A stretch of 64,000 nt of DNA from Nitrosovibrio sp. Nv6 (GTDB lineage: Bacteria > Pseudomonadota > Gammaproteobacteria > Burkholderiales > Nitrosomonadaceae): contig NZ_FODX01000001.1 of the NCBI RefSeq assembly GCF_900110495.1, forward strand, positions 558,001 through 622,000. Direction: 5' to 3'. Position numbers and translations under genes: made by a program. The notes beneath the pieces were generated by a model, which saw nothing but the letters and a program-made list of their open reading frames with translations, was not told the DNA's origin and made no database searches. This document shows positions 32,899 to 42,873 of the stretch, piece after piece. Numbering within the stretch: the first letter of the stretch is position 1; each line of letters starts with the position of its first letter.

Positions 32899-34155
32899 AT
32901 GTCCCACTACGACCCGAAAAAGCACGATCAGAGCGAAAGCTCTCCATCCACCAGCGAGACAAACACTCTTACCGCTACAGCTATTGCCGCGGGCAAAACC
33001 GCCGCTTTATCTACCGGCGCTCTTCAGGGAGACATTCAAACCCATTGTCAGAGTGAGCACGACCGTGAAATCCCGGAAGTGGATCTCATGTCCCCACTGA
33101 CCATACGTGGCGTTACTTTCCGCAACCGGATCGTGATGTCGCCGATGTGCATGTATTCGGCGCAGGAGGGTTTTGCCAACGATTTCCACTTTGTTCATCT
33201 CGGCAGCCGGGCGATCGGCGGCGTGGGCCTTGTATTCGTTGAAGCCACAGCGGTCACCGCTGAGGGACGCATTTCACCCGGAGACATGGGAATCTGGAAA
33301 GATGAGCATATCCAGCCGCTGGCGCGCATCGCGCAGTTCCTGGACACCCAAGGCGCGGTTCCCGGTATCCAGTTGGCTCATGCCGGACGCAAAGCAAGCT
33401 GCGATGCCCCGTGGACCGGTGGAAGCAGCCTGAAAACCGCGGCGGAAGGCGGCTGGCCGGTTATCGGACCGAGCCCTCTGCCCTTTTACCCGGCCGATCC
33501 GATACCAACCGCCATGTCCGAAGCGGATATCGAGCATTGTATCTACGCATGGGAAACGGCTACGCGACGCGCGCTGGCAGCGGGCTTCAAGGTGATTGAG
33601 CTCCATGCCGCGCATGGCTACCTGCTGCACGAGTTTCTTTCGCCCATCAGCAATCATCGCACCGATGACTATGGCGGCAGCCTGGAAAACCGCATGCGGC
33701 TTTTGCTGCGTGTTGCCGGACGGATGCGCAGCATTATTCCTCCGGAGCTGCCTTTTTTCGTGCGAATTTCGGCAACCGATTGGGTGGATGGGGGCTGGGA
33801 CATCGAACAATCGATCGTTCTTTGCAGAGAACTGAAGGCGCTTGGCGCGGACCTGGTCGACGTCTCCTCAGGCGGCGCAACGCCTGATGCGAAGATTCCC
33901 GTCGCCAGAGGCTTCCAGGTCCCGCTTGCCCGGCGCATCCGTGACGAGGTGGAAATCCGGACCGGCGGCGTGGGCCTGATTACCGATCCACAATACGCGG
34001 ATGAAATCGTCACCAGCGGTCAAGCCGATCTGGTTTTTATCGGCCGGGAATTGCTGCGGGAACCCTACTGGGCACTTAAAGCGCAACACTTCATGGGAGT
34101 GGAGCCGACATGGCCGACCCAATATGGCTATGCCGTAAAGCGGCGGGCGAAATAA
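32899..34155 (+). CDS. NADH:flavin oxidoreductase (old yellow enzyme, YqjM/XenA type) with N-terminal extension
   Basis: An FMN enzyme of the old-yellow-enzyme family that reduces activated C=C bonds, using NAD(P)H. The TIM-barrel part shows VDLMSPLTIRGVTFRNRIVM, the YqjM-class Cys in SPMCMYSAQEG, GIQLAHAGRKAS, the substrate-binding ELHAAHGYLLHEFLSPISN followed by RTDDYGGSLENR, and the FMN-phosphate end TGGVGLITDPQYAD and ADLVFIGRELLREPYW. ATG 32899 follows an aaggag site. Uniquely, about 57 polar, Ser/Thr/His-rich residues precede the barrel (MSHYDPKKHDQSESSPSTSE onward), with no signal peptide. Function of this extension is unknown. The gene stands alone. Confidence 0.93.
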   Translation: MSHYDPKKHDQSESSPSTSETNTLTATAIAAGKTAALSTGALQGDIQTHCQSEHDREIPEVDLMSPLTIRGVTFRNRIVMSPMCMYSAQEGFANDFHFVHLGSRAIGGVGLVFVEATAVTAEGRISPGDMGIWKDEHIQPLARIAQFLDTQGAVPGIQLAHAGRKASCDAPWTGGSSLKTAAEGGWPVIGPSPLPFYPADPIPTAMSEADIEHCIYAWETATRRALAAGFKVIELHAAHGYLLHEFLSPISNHRTDDYGGSLENRMRLLLRVAGRMRSIIPPELPFFVRISATDWVDGGWDIEQSIVLCRELKALGADLVDVSSGGATPDAKIPVARGFQVPLARRIRDEVEIRTGGVGLITDPQYADEIVTSGQADLVFIGRELLREPYWALKAQHFMGVEPTWPTQYGYAVKRRAK

Positions 34156-34438
34156 GCGGGACAAAAAGCAGGCCGCAACACAAGCTCACAGCCATAGTTC
34201 AGATTATCTAATTACGCGGCTACTTCCCGTACCTGGGTCGCGTCGTCCCTCGCAAACTTTCCCAACACGGCTGCTTCCGGATGAGTAAGTAACTGATGGC
34301 AGAAGCTAGCGTATAACGCGAGCTGCCATTTCACTATTTCTTGTAGTTTCTGGAATCGAAGCTATATTTAACAACAGCGGTTCCCACATCTGGCGAGATT
34401 GCATCTCATCCTTCCTGAAACACCGTTTGGAGGTATCT

Positions 34439-35371
34439 ATGTTCTCTAAAACTGCCATCGCCTCGGTTCGATCCCCTTCCGTCACAGCCGGCTCAAATTT
34501 TCGGCCCGTGGGGGATACGCTGCGCTTTCTGCGTCACGGAACGATCATGCTCGGCCTCATGGTGTGCGCCGCTTCAGTTCATGCTGAGACGGCCAGCATC
34601 AATGCCTTTAAAGATGCCACTATTTTTGGGACCTCAGACGGCGCCGATACCGGAAATGCCAGTGGTATGGGACCCGGTCTATTTACCGGAACCGATGGCC
34701 AACTCAACGACAAGCGCTCCCTGGTCCAATTCGATCTGGCGGCGGCAAATATTCCTGCCGGTTCACAAATCGATAATGTAACCATGAGCCTGTCTTTGGG
34801 GCTGGTTGGCGGAGGGGTCGGAGTGCCACAGACTGTTCAGCTGTTTGATGTTGCTCAGAGTTGGAGTGAAGGCAGCAGCGGTAGCCCGACCAGCAGCAGT
34901 CTTCCTGGCTCCGGTCAAGGTTATCCCAGAGGCAACGGAGATTCAACGTGGGACTACGCTAATTACAACAGCGATCCGGCAAGCGCCATCAGGTGGCAGA
35001 GCGGCGGCAGCAACCTTCTCGGCGGAAATTTTTCGCCTATTGAAAGTGCATCCGCAGCTTTTACCACATTTACCCCTGGTTCAGTTCACACCTGGAGCTC
35101 GGCAGCAATGGCTGCGGATGTGCAGGACTGGCTTGACAACCCCTCTCAGAATAACGGCTGGCTATTGAAAAGCGACCAGGAAGGCGTCCGCCAATCGCTC
35201 TTGGGCTTCTGGTCCCACGATGGTGCGATGGCCGCAGGCGACACTGCTCTCGCGCCAAAACTTGAAATCATCTACTCTCCGATACCCGAACCCGGAACCT
35301 ACGCAATGCTCCTGGCAGGGCTCGGTCTGCTGGGGTGGCGGATGCACAGGGTAAAAAGTGAGTTGGGTTAA
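34439..35371 (+). CDS. PEP-CTERM protein with DNRLRE-type domain
   Basis: ATG 34439 follows a ggagg site by five bases. The 310-residue product has an extended N-terminal signal (hydrophobic part TIMLGLMVCAASVHA), a DNRLRE/carbohydrate-binding-like beta-sandwich (ASINAFKDATIFGTSDG, RSLVQFDLAAANIPAG, VTMSLSLGLV, and later VHTWSSAAMAADVQDWLDNP and NNGWLLKSDQEG), and a C-terminal PEP-CTERM tag (PEPGTYAMLLAGLGLLGWRM followed by basic residues). Family knowledge says such proteins are cut and sorted by exosortase and linked to exopolysaccharide. No exosortase is in the window. About 280 non-coding bases precede it. Confidence 0.93.
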   Translation: MFSKTAIASVRSPSVTAGSNFRPVGDTLRFLRHGTIMLGLMVCAASVHAETASINAFKDATIFGTSDGADTGNASGMGPGLFTGTDGQLNDKRSLVQFDLAAANIPAGSQIDNVTMSLSLGLVGGGVGVPQTVQLFDVAQSWSEGSSGSPTSSSLPGSGQGYPRGNGDSTWDYANYNSDPASAIRWQSGGSNLLGGNFSPIESASAAFTTFTPGSVHTWSSAAMAADVQDWLDNPSQNNGWLLKSDQEGVRQSLLGFWSHDGAMAAGDTALAPKLEIIYSPIPEPGTYAMLLAGLGLLGWRMHRVKSELG

Positions 35372-35518
35372 AAGTTTAGCATTATGAGCGGTTGGCGCCG
35401 CCTCAGCACTACTGTGGACTAAGAGCATAATCGTGTCTGACCCCATTTTCCTTTGCTTTGCTGTTGATTTGGTGGTATCGGATGAGCGCCTTGCTGAATA
35501 ACCGCCTTGGGAGATGAT

Positions 35519-37168
35519 ATGGCCGGGGTAAAAGCCGCGTCATGGATGCTGACGATAATGCTCTGCATCGGGGCAGCCGGAGTTTGGGGATATGATGAAC
35601 ACGGCCCGTCGGGGAATGTTCGGCACGAAAAACTGGGCCAGATAAACTTCCCGGTAAGCTGTAACACCGAAGCACAGAAGGAATTCAACCGCGCTATGGC
35701 GTTATTTCATTCCTTCTGGTTCGACCCTGCGATCAAGTCGTTTGGCAAAGTACTCGACCACGATCCCGAATGTGGCATGGCTTACTGGGGCATTGCCATC
35801 ATGTCGATGGGCAATCCGTTTACATGGCCGGCCAGTCCAAAGGCATGGAAGGCAGGCGCATCAGCCATGGCCGACGCCCAGCGGGTGGGCGCAGAGAGCG
35901 AGCGCGAACGGGATTATATTGCCGCGTTGGCCACATTCTTCAAGGATTGGGAGACAACCGATTACCGGTCACGGGCACTGGCCTTCCAAAAAGCAATGGA
36001 AGGCGTGGTGGCGCACTACCCGCGCGATATTGAAGCGCAGATACTCTACGCTCTCCTGCTCAACGCTACGGCGCTGCCCACGGATAAGGCTTTCGCCAAT
36101 CAGCTCAGGGCGGCAGATATCCTGGAACCATTATTCAAAAAATATCCGGATCATCCGGGAATCCCTCACTACCTGATCCACACTTATGATTATGCCGAGC
36201 TGGCGGAAAGAGGGCTTCCCGCCGCAAGAGCCTATGCCAGGATTGCACCCTCGGTGCCCCATGCGCTGCACATGCCATCGCACATCTTTAGCCGGGTTGG
36301 CCTCTGGCCCGAGATGGTGGAGAGCAATCGCGCTTCTTATCTTGCGGCCAAGAGCGAACTCAAGGAAGCGACTCTCGGCATAGGCGCGTATGACGCGCTG
36401 CACGCCATGGACTATCTGGTTTTCGCGCATCTCCAGCAGGCGCAGGACAAGGCAGCCAGGCGGCTCGTGGACGAAGCCGCGTCCATTCACAAGGTCAATG
36501 TCGAAAATTTTCCGGCTGCCTACGCCTTTGCCGCAATTCCGTCCCGCTTTGCGCTGGAGCGCGGCGACTGGAAAGGTGCTGCTGCGCTTGAACTGTCGCC
36601 CGCCGAACTGGATTGGAGCAAATTTCCACAAGCGGAAGCGGTTCTCGTCTTCTCGCGTGGGTTGGGCGCCGCCCGGGGGGAAGATATTGCAACCGCACTC
36701 AAGGCGCTAGAGCGGCTGCAGGCACTCAAGGAAGCGATGACGGCCGCCAAACTGGACTATTGGGCGGGCCAGGCGGACTTTCAAATCAAGACAGTCGAGG
36801 CCTGGCTTGCTCTCGCCGAGAATCGCAATGATGAGGCGTTGCGGTTGATGCGTGAGGCTGCGGAAGCTGACGAGGCAAGCGACAAACATCCTGTGACCCC
36901 TGGAAATGTCGCCGCTTCTCGCGAACTGCTGGGAGAGATGCTGCTTGAGCTAGACCGCCCTGCCCCCGCGTTTGCGGAGTTCGAGCGTTCCCTGAAACGC
37001 GATCCCAACCGCTTTCGCAGCGTTTACGGTGCGGCCCGCGCTGCGGAGGCATCAGGCAATCGAAAGCAGGCCCGCGACTATTACACGAGATTTCGGCTTT
37101 TGGCGGCTGATCATGATACGAAGCGTCCTGAACTCGTACAGGCCAACGTCTTTCTCGGAAAAAAGTGA
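35519..37168 (+). CDS. Exported TPR-repeat protein, first of two
   Basis: ATG 35519 is chosen over TTG 35507 because a gggaga site lies five bases before it. The 549-residue protein has a signal peptide (MLTIMLCIGAAGVWG, cleavage before YDE). The mature part is helical with TPR-like units, beginning with AQKEFNRAMALFHSFWFDPA and CGMAYWGIAIMSMGNPFTWP, a pattern I know from a conserved family of periplasmic or secreted TPR proteins. Later repeats include LMREAAEADEASDKHPVTPG and VYGAARAAEASGNRKQARDYY. His and Trp-rich segments around 230-260 (HALHMPSHIFSRVGLWPEMV) are conserved in that family. Its partner is unknown. A second TPR gene follows in the same direction. Confidence 0.88.
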   Translation: MAGVKAASWMLTIMLCIGAAGVWGYDEHGPSGNVRHEKLGQINFPVSCNTEAQKEFNRAMALFHSFWFDPAIKSFGKVLDHDPECGMAYWGIAIMSMGNPFTWPASPKAWKAGASAMADAQRVGAESERERDYIAALATFFKDWETTDYRSRALAFQKAMEGVVAHYPRDIEAQILYALLLNATALPTDKAFANQLRAADILEPLFKKYPDHPGIPHYLIHTYDYAELAERGLPAARAYARIAPSVPHALHMPSHIFSRVGLWPEMVESNRASYLAAKSELKEATLGIGAYDALHAMDYLVFAHLQQAQDKAARRLVDEAASIHKVNVENFPAAYAFAAIPSRFALERGDWKGAAALELSPAELDWSKFPQAEAVLVFSRGLGAARGEDIATALKALERLQALKEAMTAAKLDYWAGQADFQIKTVEAWLALAENRNDEALRLMREAAEADEASDKHPVTPGNVAASRELLGEMLLELDRPAPAFAEFERSLKRDPNRFRSVYGAARAAEASGNRKQARDYYTRFRLLAADHDTKRPELVQANVFLGKK

Positions 37169-37541
37169 TCGCAGCGAACCGTTCATACCGATCCGACACA
37201 GGTAGCCCGATGTGAAGAAAATCGAATCTCAAATCAGGAATTCGGCTGGTTCGCAACGGATCGCCAAAATACCTAAGGCAGGTTCTGAACGGAACTCCTG
37301 AATAATGATCCTATCGTTTGAATATTTTACGCAGGGAACTGCGGGCGGGAAAACGTAGTCCTATCCGATGGCTGAAATGTGCCCTGCTACTGGCCCTTTT
37401 GCAATACCATGCGCAGATGCTGCTGTGTAGATACACCTGATGCCGTTTGTGAGAAAATCGCTAATTCGGCGGATGTGCGGTACCGGGCTTAACGTGCTTT
37501 CCGTCTTCACCTCCAACCTGAGATCCAGCTACAAGGAATCC
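37169..37541. other. Intergenic region between the TPR genes
   Basis: No gene or terminator is seen. The longer frame upstream of 37542 has no supporting ribosome site. Confidence 0.5.
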
Positions 37542-38606
37542 ATGAAAACATTCTCGACCGCGTTCTTTTCATTTCTCGTGTTCGGTATGGCGCAGCCTGC
37601 TTATGCGCAGGAGACAAAGTGGCGGACGATCAGTGTAGAGGCGATATCGCTTTACCAGAAAGGCGAGTACGACAGGGCGGTGGCCGCCGTCAAGAAGTCG
37701 CTCGCAGTGGCGGAAAAAGAATATGGTCCCAACCATCCCGATACTGCGACAAGCCTGAACAACCTCGCGGAACTCTACCGCGATCACAACAAATATGCGC
37801 AGGCGGAGCCCCTCTACAAGCGGGCGGTGACGATCCGGGAAAAACACTTTGGCCCCAACCATTCGCTTGTCGCGAGGAGCCTGAACGGACATGCGGAACT
37901 CTACCGCATCCAGAATCGACTCGCGGAGGCGGAACCGCTATATAAACGCGCCCTGACTATCCGGGAGAAAGCGCTTCGCCCTGATCATCCCGATGTGGCG
38001 CAGACAATGAACAATCTTGCAGAACTCTATTGCGTGCAGGGCCAGTACGCGTCGGCCAAGCCGCTCTACGAGCGTTCGCTGCCAATACGGGAAAAAGAGC
38101 TCGGTCCCGAGCATCCCGGCATGGCAACGGGTCTACATAACCTCGGATTGATCTATCAAAGCGAAAGCCGATACGAGCAAGCGGAGACGCTCTTCAAGCG
38201 CGTGCTCGCGATCCGGGAGAAAGCCTTCGGCTTGAACCATCCCGAAGTGGCCCAGGAGTTGAGCAACCTGGCAGAGCTCTATCGCAGCCAGGGTAATTAT
38301 GCTGAAGCCAAGCCATTTTATGAGCGTTCACTAGCGATCTTCGAACAAGCCGAGGGCCCGTACCATCTCAACATGGCAACAAGCCTCACCAACCTCGCAT
38401 TTGCCCATCACGTTCAAGGGCAGTACGGACAAGCCGAGACCCTCTACAAGCGCGCACTGGCAATTTTCGAAAAATCCCTCGGGCCTGATCACCCCAATGC
38501 GAGGATAAGCTTTGATAACCTTGCGAAACTTTACCGCACAACGGATCGACTCGATGCGGCGGAGGAGCTGGGCCAACGGGTGGCCCGGTTCCAAGCCATC
38601 CGGTAA
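37542..38606 (+). CDS. Exported kinesin-light-chain-like TPR protein
   Basis: ATG 37542 begins a signal peptide (MKTFSTAFFSFLVFGMAQPA, cleavage after YAQ) and follows an aagga site, so it is preferred over the longer frame. The 354-residue product is built from about seven regular 42-residue TPR units of the kinesin light chain type, each with the pattern GPxHPxxAxSLNNLAELY and AEPLYKRAxxIREK; examples are PNHPDTATSLNNLAELYRDH and SLGPDHPNARISFDNLAKLY. Such arrays are protein-contact scaffolds. The array is regular enough to arise by recent internal duplication. Location is periplasmic or outside the cell; partner unknown. Confidence 0.9.
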   Translation: MKTFSTAFFSFLVFGMAQPAYAQETKWRTISVEAISLYQKGEYDRAVAAVKKSLAVAEKEYGPNHPDTATSLNNLAELYRDHNKYAQAEPLYKRAVTIREKHFGPNHSLVARSLNGHAELYRIQNRLAEAEPLYKRALTIREKALRPDHPDVAQTMNNLAELYCVQGQYASAKPLYERSLPIREKELGPEHPGMATGLHNLGLIYQSESRYEQAETLFKRVLAIREKAFGLNHPEVAQELSNLAELYRSQGNYAEAKPFYERSLAIFEQAEGPYHLNMATSLTNLAFAHHVQGQYGQAETLYKRALAIFEKSLGPDHPNARISFDNLAKLYRTTDRLDAAEELGQRVARFQAIR

Positions 38607-38911
38607 TAACAATCCATTACTTACGGGGCATGCCTATCGTATGGCATTTAATATCTGGCCAATTCGGAATAAATGGCAAGTAATACCGCGAACCCTCCTC
38701 AAGCATGTACCTACACTCCAAGCTGTCCAAGTAATCCCCTGAAGCCAGGTGCGGTCGTTTAGGTAGAAAACATATACCGGGCTGCAGAACGAATATCACC
38801 CAGACCCATGGTGATCATGCGATTTTCACAAATACACCCAACTAAAAAAGGCGGAGATTCCAATGTGATAAGCTGTGATCTCCACATCCCCCTCAATCAC
38901 AGGAATCTCCA
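38607..38911. other. Intergenic region
   Basis: No gene is supported. Two ccgg/tatac-rich stretches are present but no clear terminator. Confidence 0.4.
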
Positions 38912-39169
38912 ATGAAAGATTTGCAAGAAGCCACTGTGAAAATATGCGAACTCAAGGGCGAGAATCTCGCATTATTAGCTTTACTTGCCTGTTTGGTAAA
39001 AGCTTCATCGCCATGCGAGCGAAAAGCATTTCCAGATGCATTCGAACGAGAACTGGAATCAGCCCGAATCGAGTGGCTGAATTCGGATGTTTCAGAATAT
39101 GTCTCCGTTGGGCTGGAGAACATGGCAACCGGGATCCATTCTTTGTTAGCCAGCCAGAGCCGGGTCTAA
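38912..39169 (+). CDS. Small hypothetical protein
   Basis: An 85-residue helical protein preceded by a caggaat site. It starts MKDLQEATVKICELKGENLA, with a leucine-rich helix (LLALLACLVKASS) and a second helix (PDAFERELESARIEWL). The hydrophobic part is short and interrupted by a Cys, so it is probably soluble. No family is recognised. Its length and ribosome site make it moderately credible. It converges on tex. Confidence 0.55.
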   Translation: MKDLQEATVKICELKGENLALLALLACLVKASSPCERKAFPDAFERELESARIEWLNSDVSEYVSVGLENMATGIHSLLASQSRV

Positions 39170-39329
39170 GCGCGATCGGGATTATGAATAAAAATAGGTA
39201 AAAGCATAAAGTGGGAAAAGACCACAATTTTGTGTAAAAGAACCTTGGTCTGTCCCCTATTCAGACGATGTAATTTGATATGACAATGCTATTGACCTCT
39301 ACCAATATCAAGAAAATGGGTCATACGAG

Positions 39330-41687
39330 TTAGCCCTTCAACCTTGCAAAAGCAGCCGCCATTGCACCATTAGTCTGAGGCTCTCGTTTATCTTTTTGTT
39401 TCTGTTGAGACCCGGATGAATGGCTCTTCCGTTCGCTCTGCTGCATCGGTTTACTATCACGTTGCCCGATTTGCGGTGTGGTATCCGCGAGCCGCATCGT
39501 AAGCGCAATCCGTCTACGCTTTTCGTCGATCTCCACCACCTTGACCTTGACAACCTGCCCCACCTTGACCACCGTATGCGGGTCTTTCACATATTTGTCC
39601 GCAAGCGCGGATATATGCACCAGCCCATCCTGGTGCACGCCGATGTCGATGAATGCGCCGAACGCGGCGACGTTGGTCACTACGCCTTCCAGAATCATAT
39701 CCGGGCGTAAGTCCTTCATCTCGTTCACGCCTTCCTTGAAGACTGCTGTGGTGAATTCAGGGCGTGGGTCGCGGCCCGGTTTTTCCAGTTCGCCCAGGAT
39801 GTCGCCGATTGTCGGTATGCCGTTCTTTTCGTCTACATACTTGGCCGGATTCAGCGACTTCAACAATTTGCTGTTACCAACCAGCGTCTTGATGTCCTGC
39901 TTGAGGTCGGCAAGGATTTTTTCCACCACAGGATAGGACTCGGGATGCACTGCGGAGGCATCCAGCGGATTATCGCCATTCATGATGCGGAGGAAACCTG
40001 CCGCCTGCTCAAAAGTCTTTTCACCGAGGCGCGGCACACCGCGCAAAGCCGCGCGTGATGTGAACATGCCTTTCTCATCGCGGTAAGCAACGATGCTCTG
40101 GGCGACCGTACTGTTAAGTCCCGAAACCCGTTCCAGTAGAAGTTGCGAGGCCGTATTCACATCCACGCCTACCGCATTGACGCAATCCTCCACCACCGCG
40201 TCGAGCGAGCGTGCCAACTGGGTTTGCCCAACGTCGTGCTGGTATTGCCCCACTCCGATGGACTTGGGATCGACTTTTACCAGTTCCGCCAGGGGGTCTT
40301 GCAGGCGGCGTGCGATGGATACGGCACCGCGCAGCGATACGTCCATGCCGGGCAGTTCACGCGAGGCGAATTCGGACGCGGAGTAGACGGATGCACCCGC
40401 TTCCGACACCATGATCGAGATCAGTTTGAGATCCGGGCGCCGCTTGATCAGTTCTCTCGCCAGCTTGTCGGTCTCGCGCGACGCAGTGCCATTGCCGATT
40501 GAAATCAGGGATACCTGATATTTTTCGGCCAGTTTTTCCAGCACGTGAAGCGATCCATTCCAATCATTCTTCGGCAGGTGAGGATAAATCACGGCGGTTT
40601 CCATGACTTTGCCGGTTGCATCCACTACCGCGACTTTCACGCCGGTGCGCAGGCCGGGGTCGAGACCCATCGTTGCACGCGGTCCGGCGGGAGCGGCCAA
40701 TAGCAGTGCTTTCAAGTTGCGTGCAAAGACGTTGATAGCCTCGGTTTCAGCGCGCTTGCGCAGTGCGCCCATCAACTCGGTTTCCAGATGCACGAAACTT
40801 TTCACGCGCCAGGTCCAGCGTACGGTGTCGCTCAGCCATGCGTCAGTCGGCCGGTTCTGATTCCGGATGCCGAAGTGAGCTGCAATATGCGCTTCACAAG
40901 GGTTATGAGGAGCGTCCCATTTTGGCTTTTCGGCTTCCGAGTCCAGGCGCAGGCCGACGCTCAGGATTTCTTCACGACGGCCGCGGAACATCGCCAGGGC
41001 GCGGTGCGAAGGGATGGTATTGATCGTTTCCGCATAGTCGAAATAATCGGCGTACTTGGCGCCCGCCTCTTCCTTACCCTTCACGATCCTTGATTCCACC
41101 ATGCCGTGCACCAGCAGATATTCGCGCAGCCATTGAAGCAATTCGGCGTCTTCGGCAAAGCGTTCCATCAGGATTTGTCGCGCACCCTCAAGTGCAGCCT
41201 TGGTATCTTCCACACCGGGATTTTCGCCCTGATCGGTGGTGAACGGCGGCCTCAGGTATTTCGCAGCCTCTTCCTCGGGTTGCAGCATCGGATTGATAAG
41301 CAGTGCATCCGCCAGCGGCTGCAGCCCGGCCTCCAGCGCAATTTGCGCCTTGGTTCGGCGCTTCTTTTTGAAAGGCAGATACAGGTCTTCCAGACGCGTC
41401 TTGTCTTCCACTTGCGTGAGCGAAGCCAGCAGCGACGGTGTCATTTTGCCCTGCTCTTCGATGGACGCGATGATGGCTGCGCGCCTGTCTTCGAGCTCGC
41501 GCAGGTAGCGCAGACGCTCTTCCAGCAGGCGCAGCTGAATGTCGTCCAGCCCTCCGGTCGCCTCCTTCCGATAACGGGCAATAAACGGCACCGTTGCACC
41601 TTCATCGAGCAAGGCAACGGCGGCGGCAACCTGTGCGGGTTTAGCGGCGAGTTCAATGGACAAGCGTTGTTCAATGGATGGCAGCAT
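39330..41687 (-). CDS. tex: Tex family transcription accessory/RNA-binding protein
   Basis: A nucleic-acid-binding protein of the Tex/Spt6 family, involved in transcription and stress tolerance. The 785 residues follow the known order: N-terminal helical HTH/Tex-like core ([37 protein letters not shown]), a YqgF-like RNase-H domain ([20 protein letters not shown]), helix-hairpin-helix repeats ([40 protein letters not shown]), and a C-terminal S1 domain ([34 protein letters not shown]) followed by a Gln/Ser/Lys-rich tail. Length is normal. It lies 69 bases downstream of mrpG and may share its transcript. Confidence 0.97.
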   Translation of the reverse strand: MLPSIEQRLSIELAAKPAQVAAAVALLDEGATVPFIARYRKEATGGLDDIQLRLLEERLRYLRELEDRRAAIIASIEEQGKMTPSLLASLTQVEDKTRLEDLYLPFKKKRRTKAQIALEAGLQPLADALLINPMLQPEEEAAKYLRPPFTTDQGENPGVEDTKAALEGARQILMERFAEDAELLQWLREYLLVHGMVESRIVKGKEEAGAKYADYFDYAETINTIPSHRALAMFRGRREEILSVGLRLDSEAEKPKWDAPHNPCEAHIAAHFGIRNQNRPTDAWLSDTVRWTWRVKSFVHLETELMGALRKRAETEAINVFARNLKALLLAAPAGPRATMGLDPGLRTGVKVAVVDATGKVMETAVIYPHLPKNDWNGSLHVLEKLAEKYQVSLISIGNGTASRETDKLARELIKRRPDLKLISIMVSEAGASVYSASEFASRELPGMDVSLRGAVSIARRLQDPLAELVKVDPKSIGVGQYQHDVGQTQLARSLDAVVEDCVNAVGVDVNTASQLLLERVSGLNSTVAQSIVAYRDEKGMFTSRAALRGVPRLGEKTFEQAAGFLRIMNGDNPLDASAVHPESYPVVEKILADLKQDIKTLVGNSKLLKSLNPAKYVDEKNGIPTIGDILGELEKPGRDPRPEFTTAVFKEGVNEMKDLRPDMILEGVVTNVAAFGAFIDIGVHQDGLVHISALADKYVKDPHTVVKVGQVVKVKVVEIDEKRRRIALTMRLADTTPQIGQRDSKPMQQSERKSHSSGSQQKQKDKREPQTNGAMAAAFARLKG

Positions 41688-41756
41688 ATTTAGAAAAATA
41701 ATATTTTGTGAACGATAAGGTATTGGGCCGGAACGCGTGAAGCGGCGGGATGTGAA

Positions 41757-42110
41757 TCAAGTACTTTCGTCTGGCTGTGGGGCCTTTTTTTTACCGCCAT
41801 CTGCTCGCCTCCGGTACATCCCCGCCCGCATAAGCAGCATCGCAGTTACAGGTGCAGTTGCGACCACGAACAGCGTGATCAGCACCTCCTGAAAGACGAG
41901 TCGGTCAGCCTGTATGGAAGCAATCAATATCGATGCCAGCAACACGGAGCCCAGACCCAGTGAGTTGTTCAGAGTAGGACCGTGGATTCGTGCAAATAGA
42001 TCGGGCAGTCTCAGCAAACCCAACGAACCGATCAGTGTCAGCGCGCCTCCCGTTATCATAAGCAATGACGCGAGCAAGTCCGCCCACAAGGGGATATCCA
42101 CCGGAATCAT
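41757..42110 (-). CDS. mrpG: Na+/H+ antiporter subunit G (MrpG/MnhG)
   Basis: The smallest accessory subunit of the Mrp multi-subunit cation/proton antiporter in the inner membrane. The 117 residues contain three hydrophobic segments (LWADLLASLLMITGGALTLI, LGLGSVLLASILIASI, VLITLFVVATAPVTAMLLM) and the conserved GLLRLPDLFARIHGPT. A Lys-rich tail ends it. It is the last gene of the mrp operon and overlaps mrpF by four bases. Confidence 0.95.
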   Translation of the reverse strand: MIPVDIPLWADLLASLLMITGGALTLIGSLGLLRLPDLFARIHGPTLNNSLGLGSVLLASILIASIQADRLVFQEVLITLFVVATAPVTAMLLMRAGMYRRRADGGKKKAPQPDEST

Positions 42111-42388
42111 GGTTCGATCACCTCTCCGCGCAACAGGAACTTCGCCATTGCAGCTGAACCGACGAAACCAAACAAGGCAATCAGCAGGGCAATGTCGAAA
42201 TACAATCTGTCCCCGAACTGGATGCCCAGCGTCAGCGCGGTTATCATGCTGTTTACATATAACGTATCGAGCGCCAGCACACGATCCTCGGCCGCCGGTC
42301 CTCGCAACAGACGGATTCCCGCAAAGATCATCGCGAGCGCGAACGCGATCAGGGCAAAGGACACGGCGAATGGCAGCAAGGTAGTCAT
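42107..42388 (-). CDS. mrpF: Na+/H+ antiporter subunit F (MrpF/MnhF)
   Basis: A 93-residue subunit with three hydrophobic segments. Seen are the family motif RLLRGPAAEDRVLALDTLYV in the first loop, with the conserved RVLALD, and LLIALFGFVGSAAMAKFLLRG at the end. Family members are needed for assembly and activity of the Mrp complex. It overlaps mrpE and mrpG by four bases on each side, so translation is coupled. Confidence 0.95.
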   Translation of the reverse strand: MTTLLPFAVSFALIAFALAMIFAGIRLLRGPAAEDRVLALDTLYVNSMITALTLGIQFGDRLYFDIALLIALFGFVGSAAMAKFLLRGEVIEP

Positions 42389-42873
42389 TCGAAAATCTCC
42401 ATCAGTGGACGTTCATAACGGTATTTGATCGTGCGGACCCAGGCTTCCTCATCCTGCAGGTCCAGCACGTGAATCGTCAGCGCGGCGCCATCCGGGGAGA
42501 GGCCGGCCCAAACGGTGCCGGGTGTCGCGGTGATTATACAGGCCAGCGTTGCAAGCCCATACGGGTCTCGCAGGTCGATCGGAATTTTCATGAAACCGGA
42601 ATTGGTGCGCCGTTCTGCCGGCCCGAGAATAACGCCCGCCACGGCGATATTGGAACGGGCGATGTCAAGCAGCACAACAAAAAATAACCTGACCGCGGCC
42701 AGCAGGTGGTGGGGACGCGCGCGCAGAGGCCGCATTACCGCTGTTCCAAGCGTAATGGCAATCGTAAGTATCAGGCCCAGCGCCAGCTGACCGGGCGCCA
42801 GCGTATCGTTAAGCAGGAGCCATAGCGCAAACAGCGTAACTGTAAATAGTGTCAGGGATGGCCAGCGCTTCAT
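42385..42873 (-). CDS. mrpE: Na+/H+ antiporter subunit E (MrpE/MnhE)
   Basis: The start ATG at 42873 overlaps the mrpD stop as ATGA, and the longer upstream frame is a shadow of mrpD. The 162-residue subunit has two hydrophobic segments near the N-terminus (LTLFTVTLFALWLLLNDTLA, ALGLILTIAITLGTAV), a third at about 55-80, and the conserved cytosolic part IPIDLRDPYGLATLACIITA, then TPGTVWAGL, with HVLDLQDEE near the end. Subunit E is an accessory part of the Mrp complex. Confidence 0.95.
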   Translation of the reverse strand: MKRWPSLTLFTVTLFALWLLLNDTLAPGQLALGLILTIAITLGTAVMRPLRARPHHLLAAVRLFFVVLLDIARSNIAVAGVILGPAERRTNSGFMKIPIDLRDPYGLATLACIITATPGTVWAGLSPDGAALTIHVLDLQDEEAWVRTIKYRYERPLMEIFE

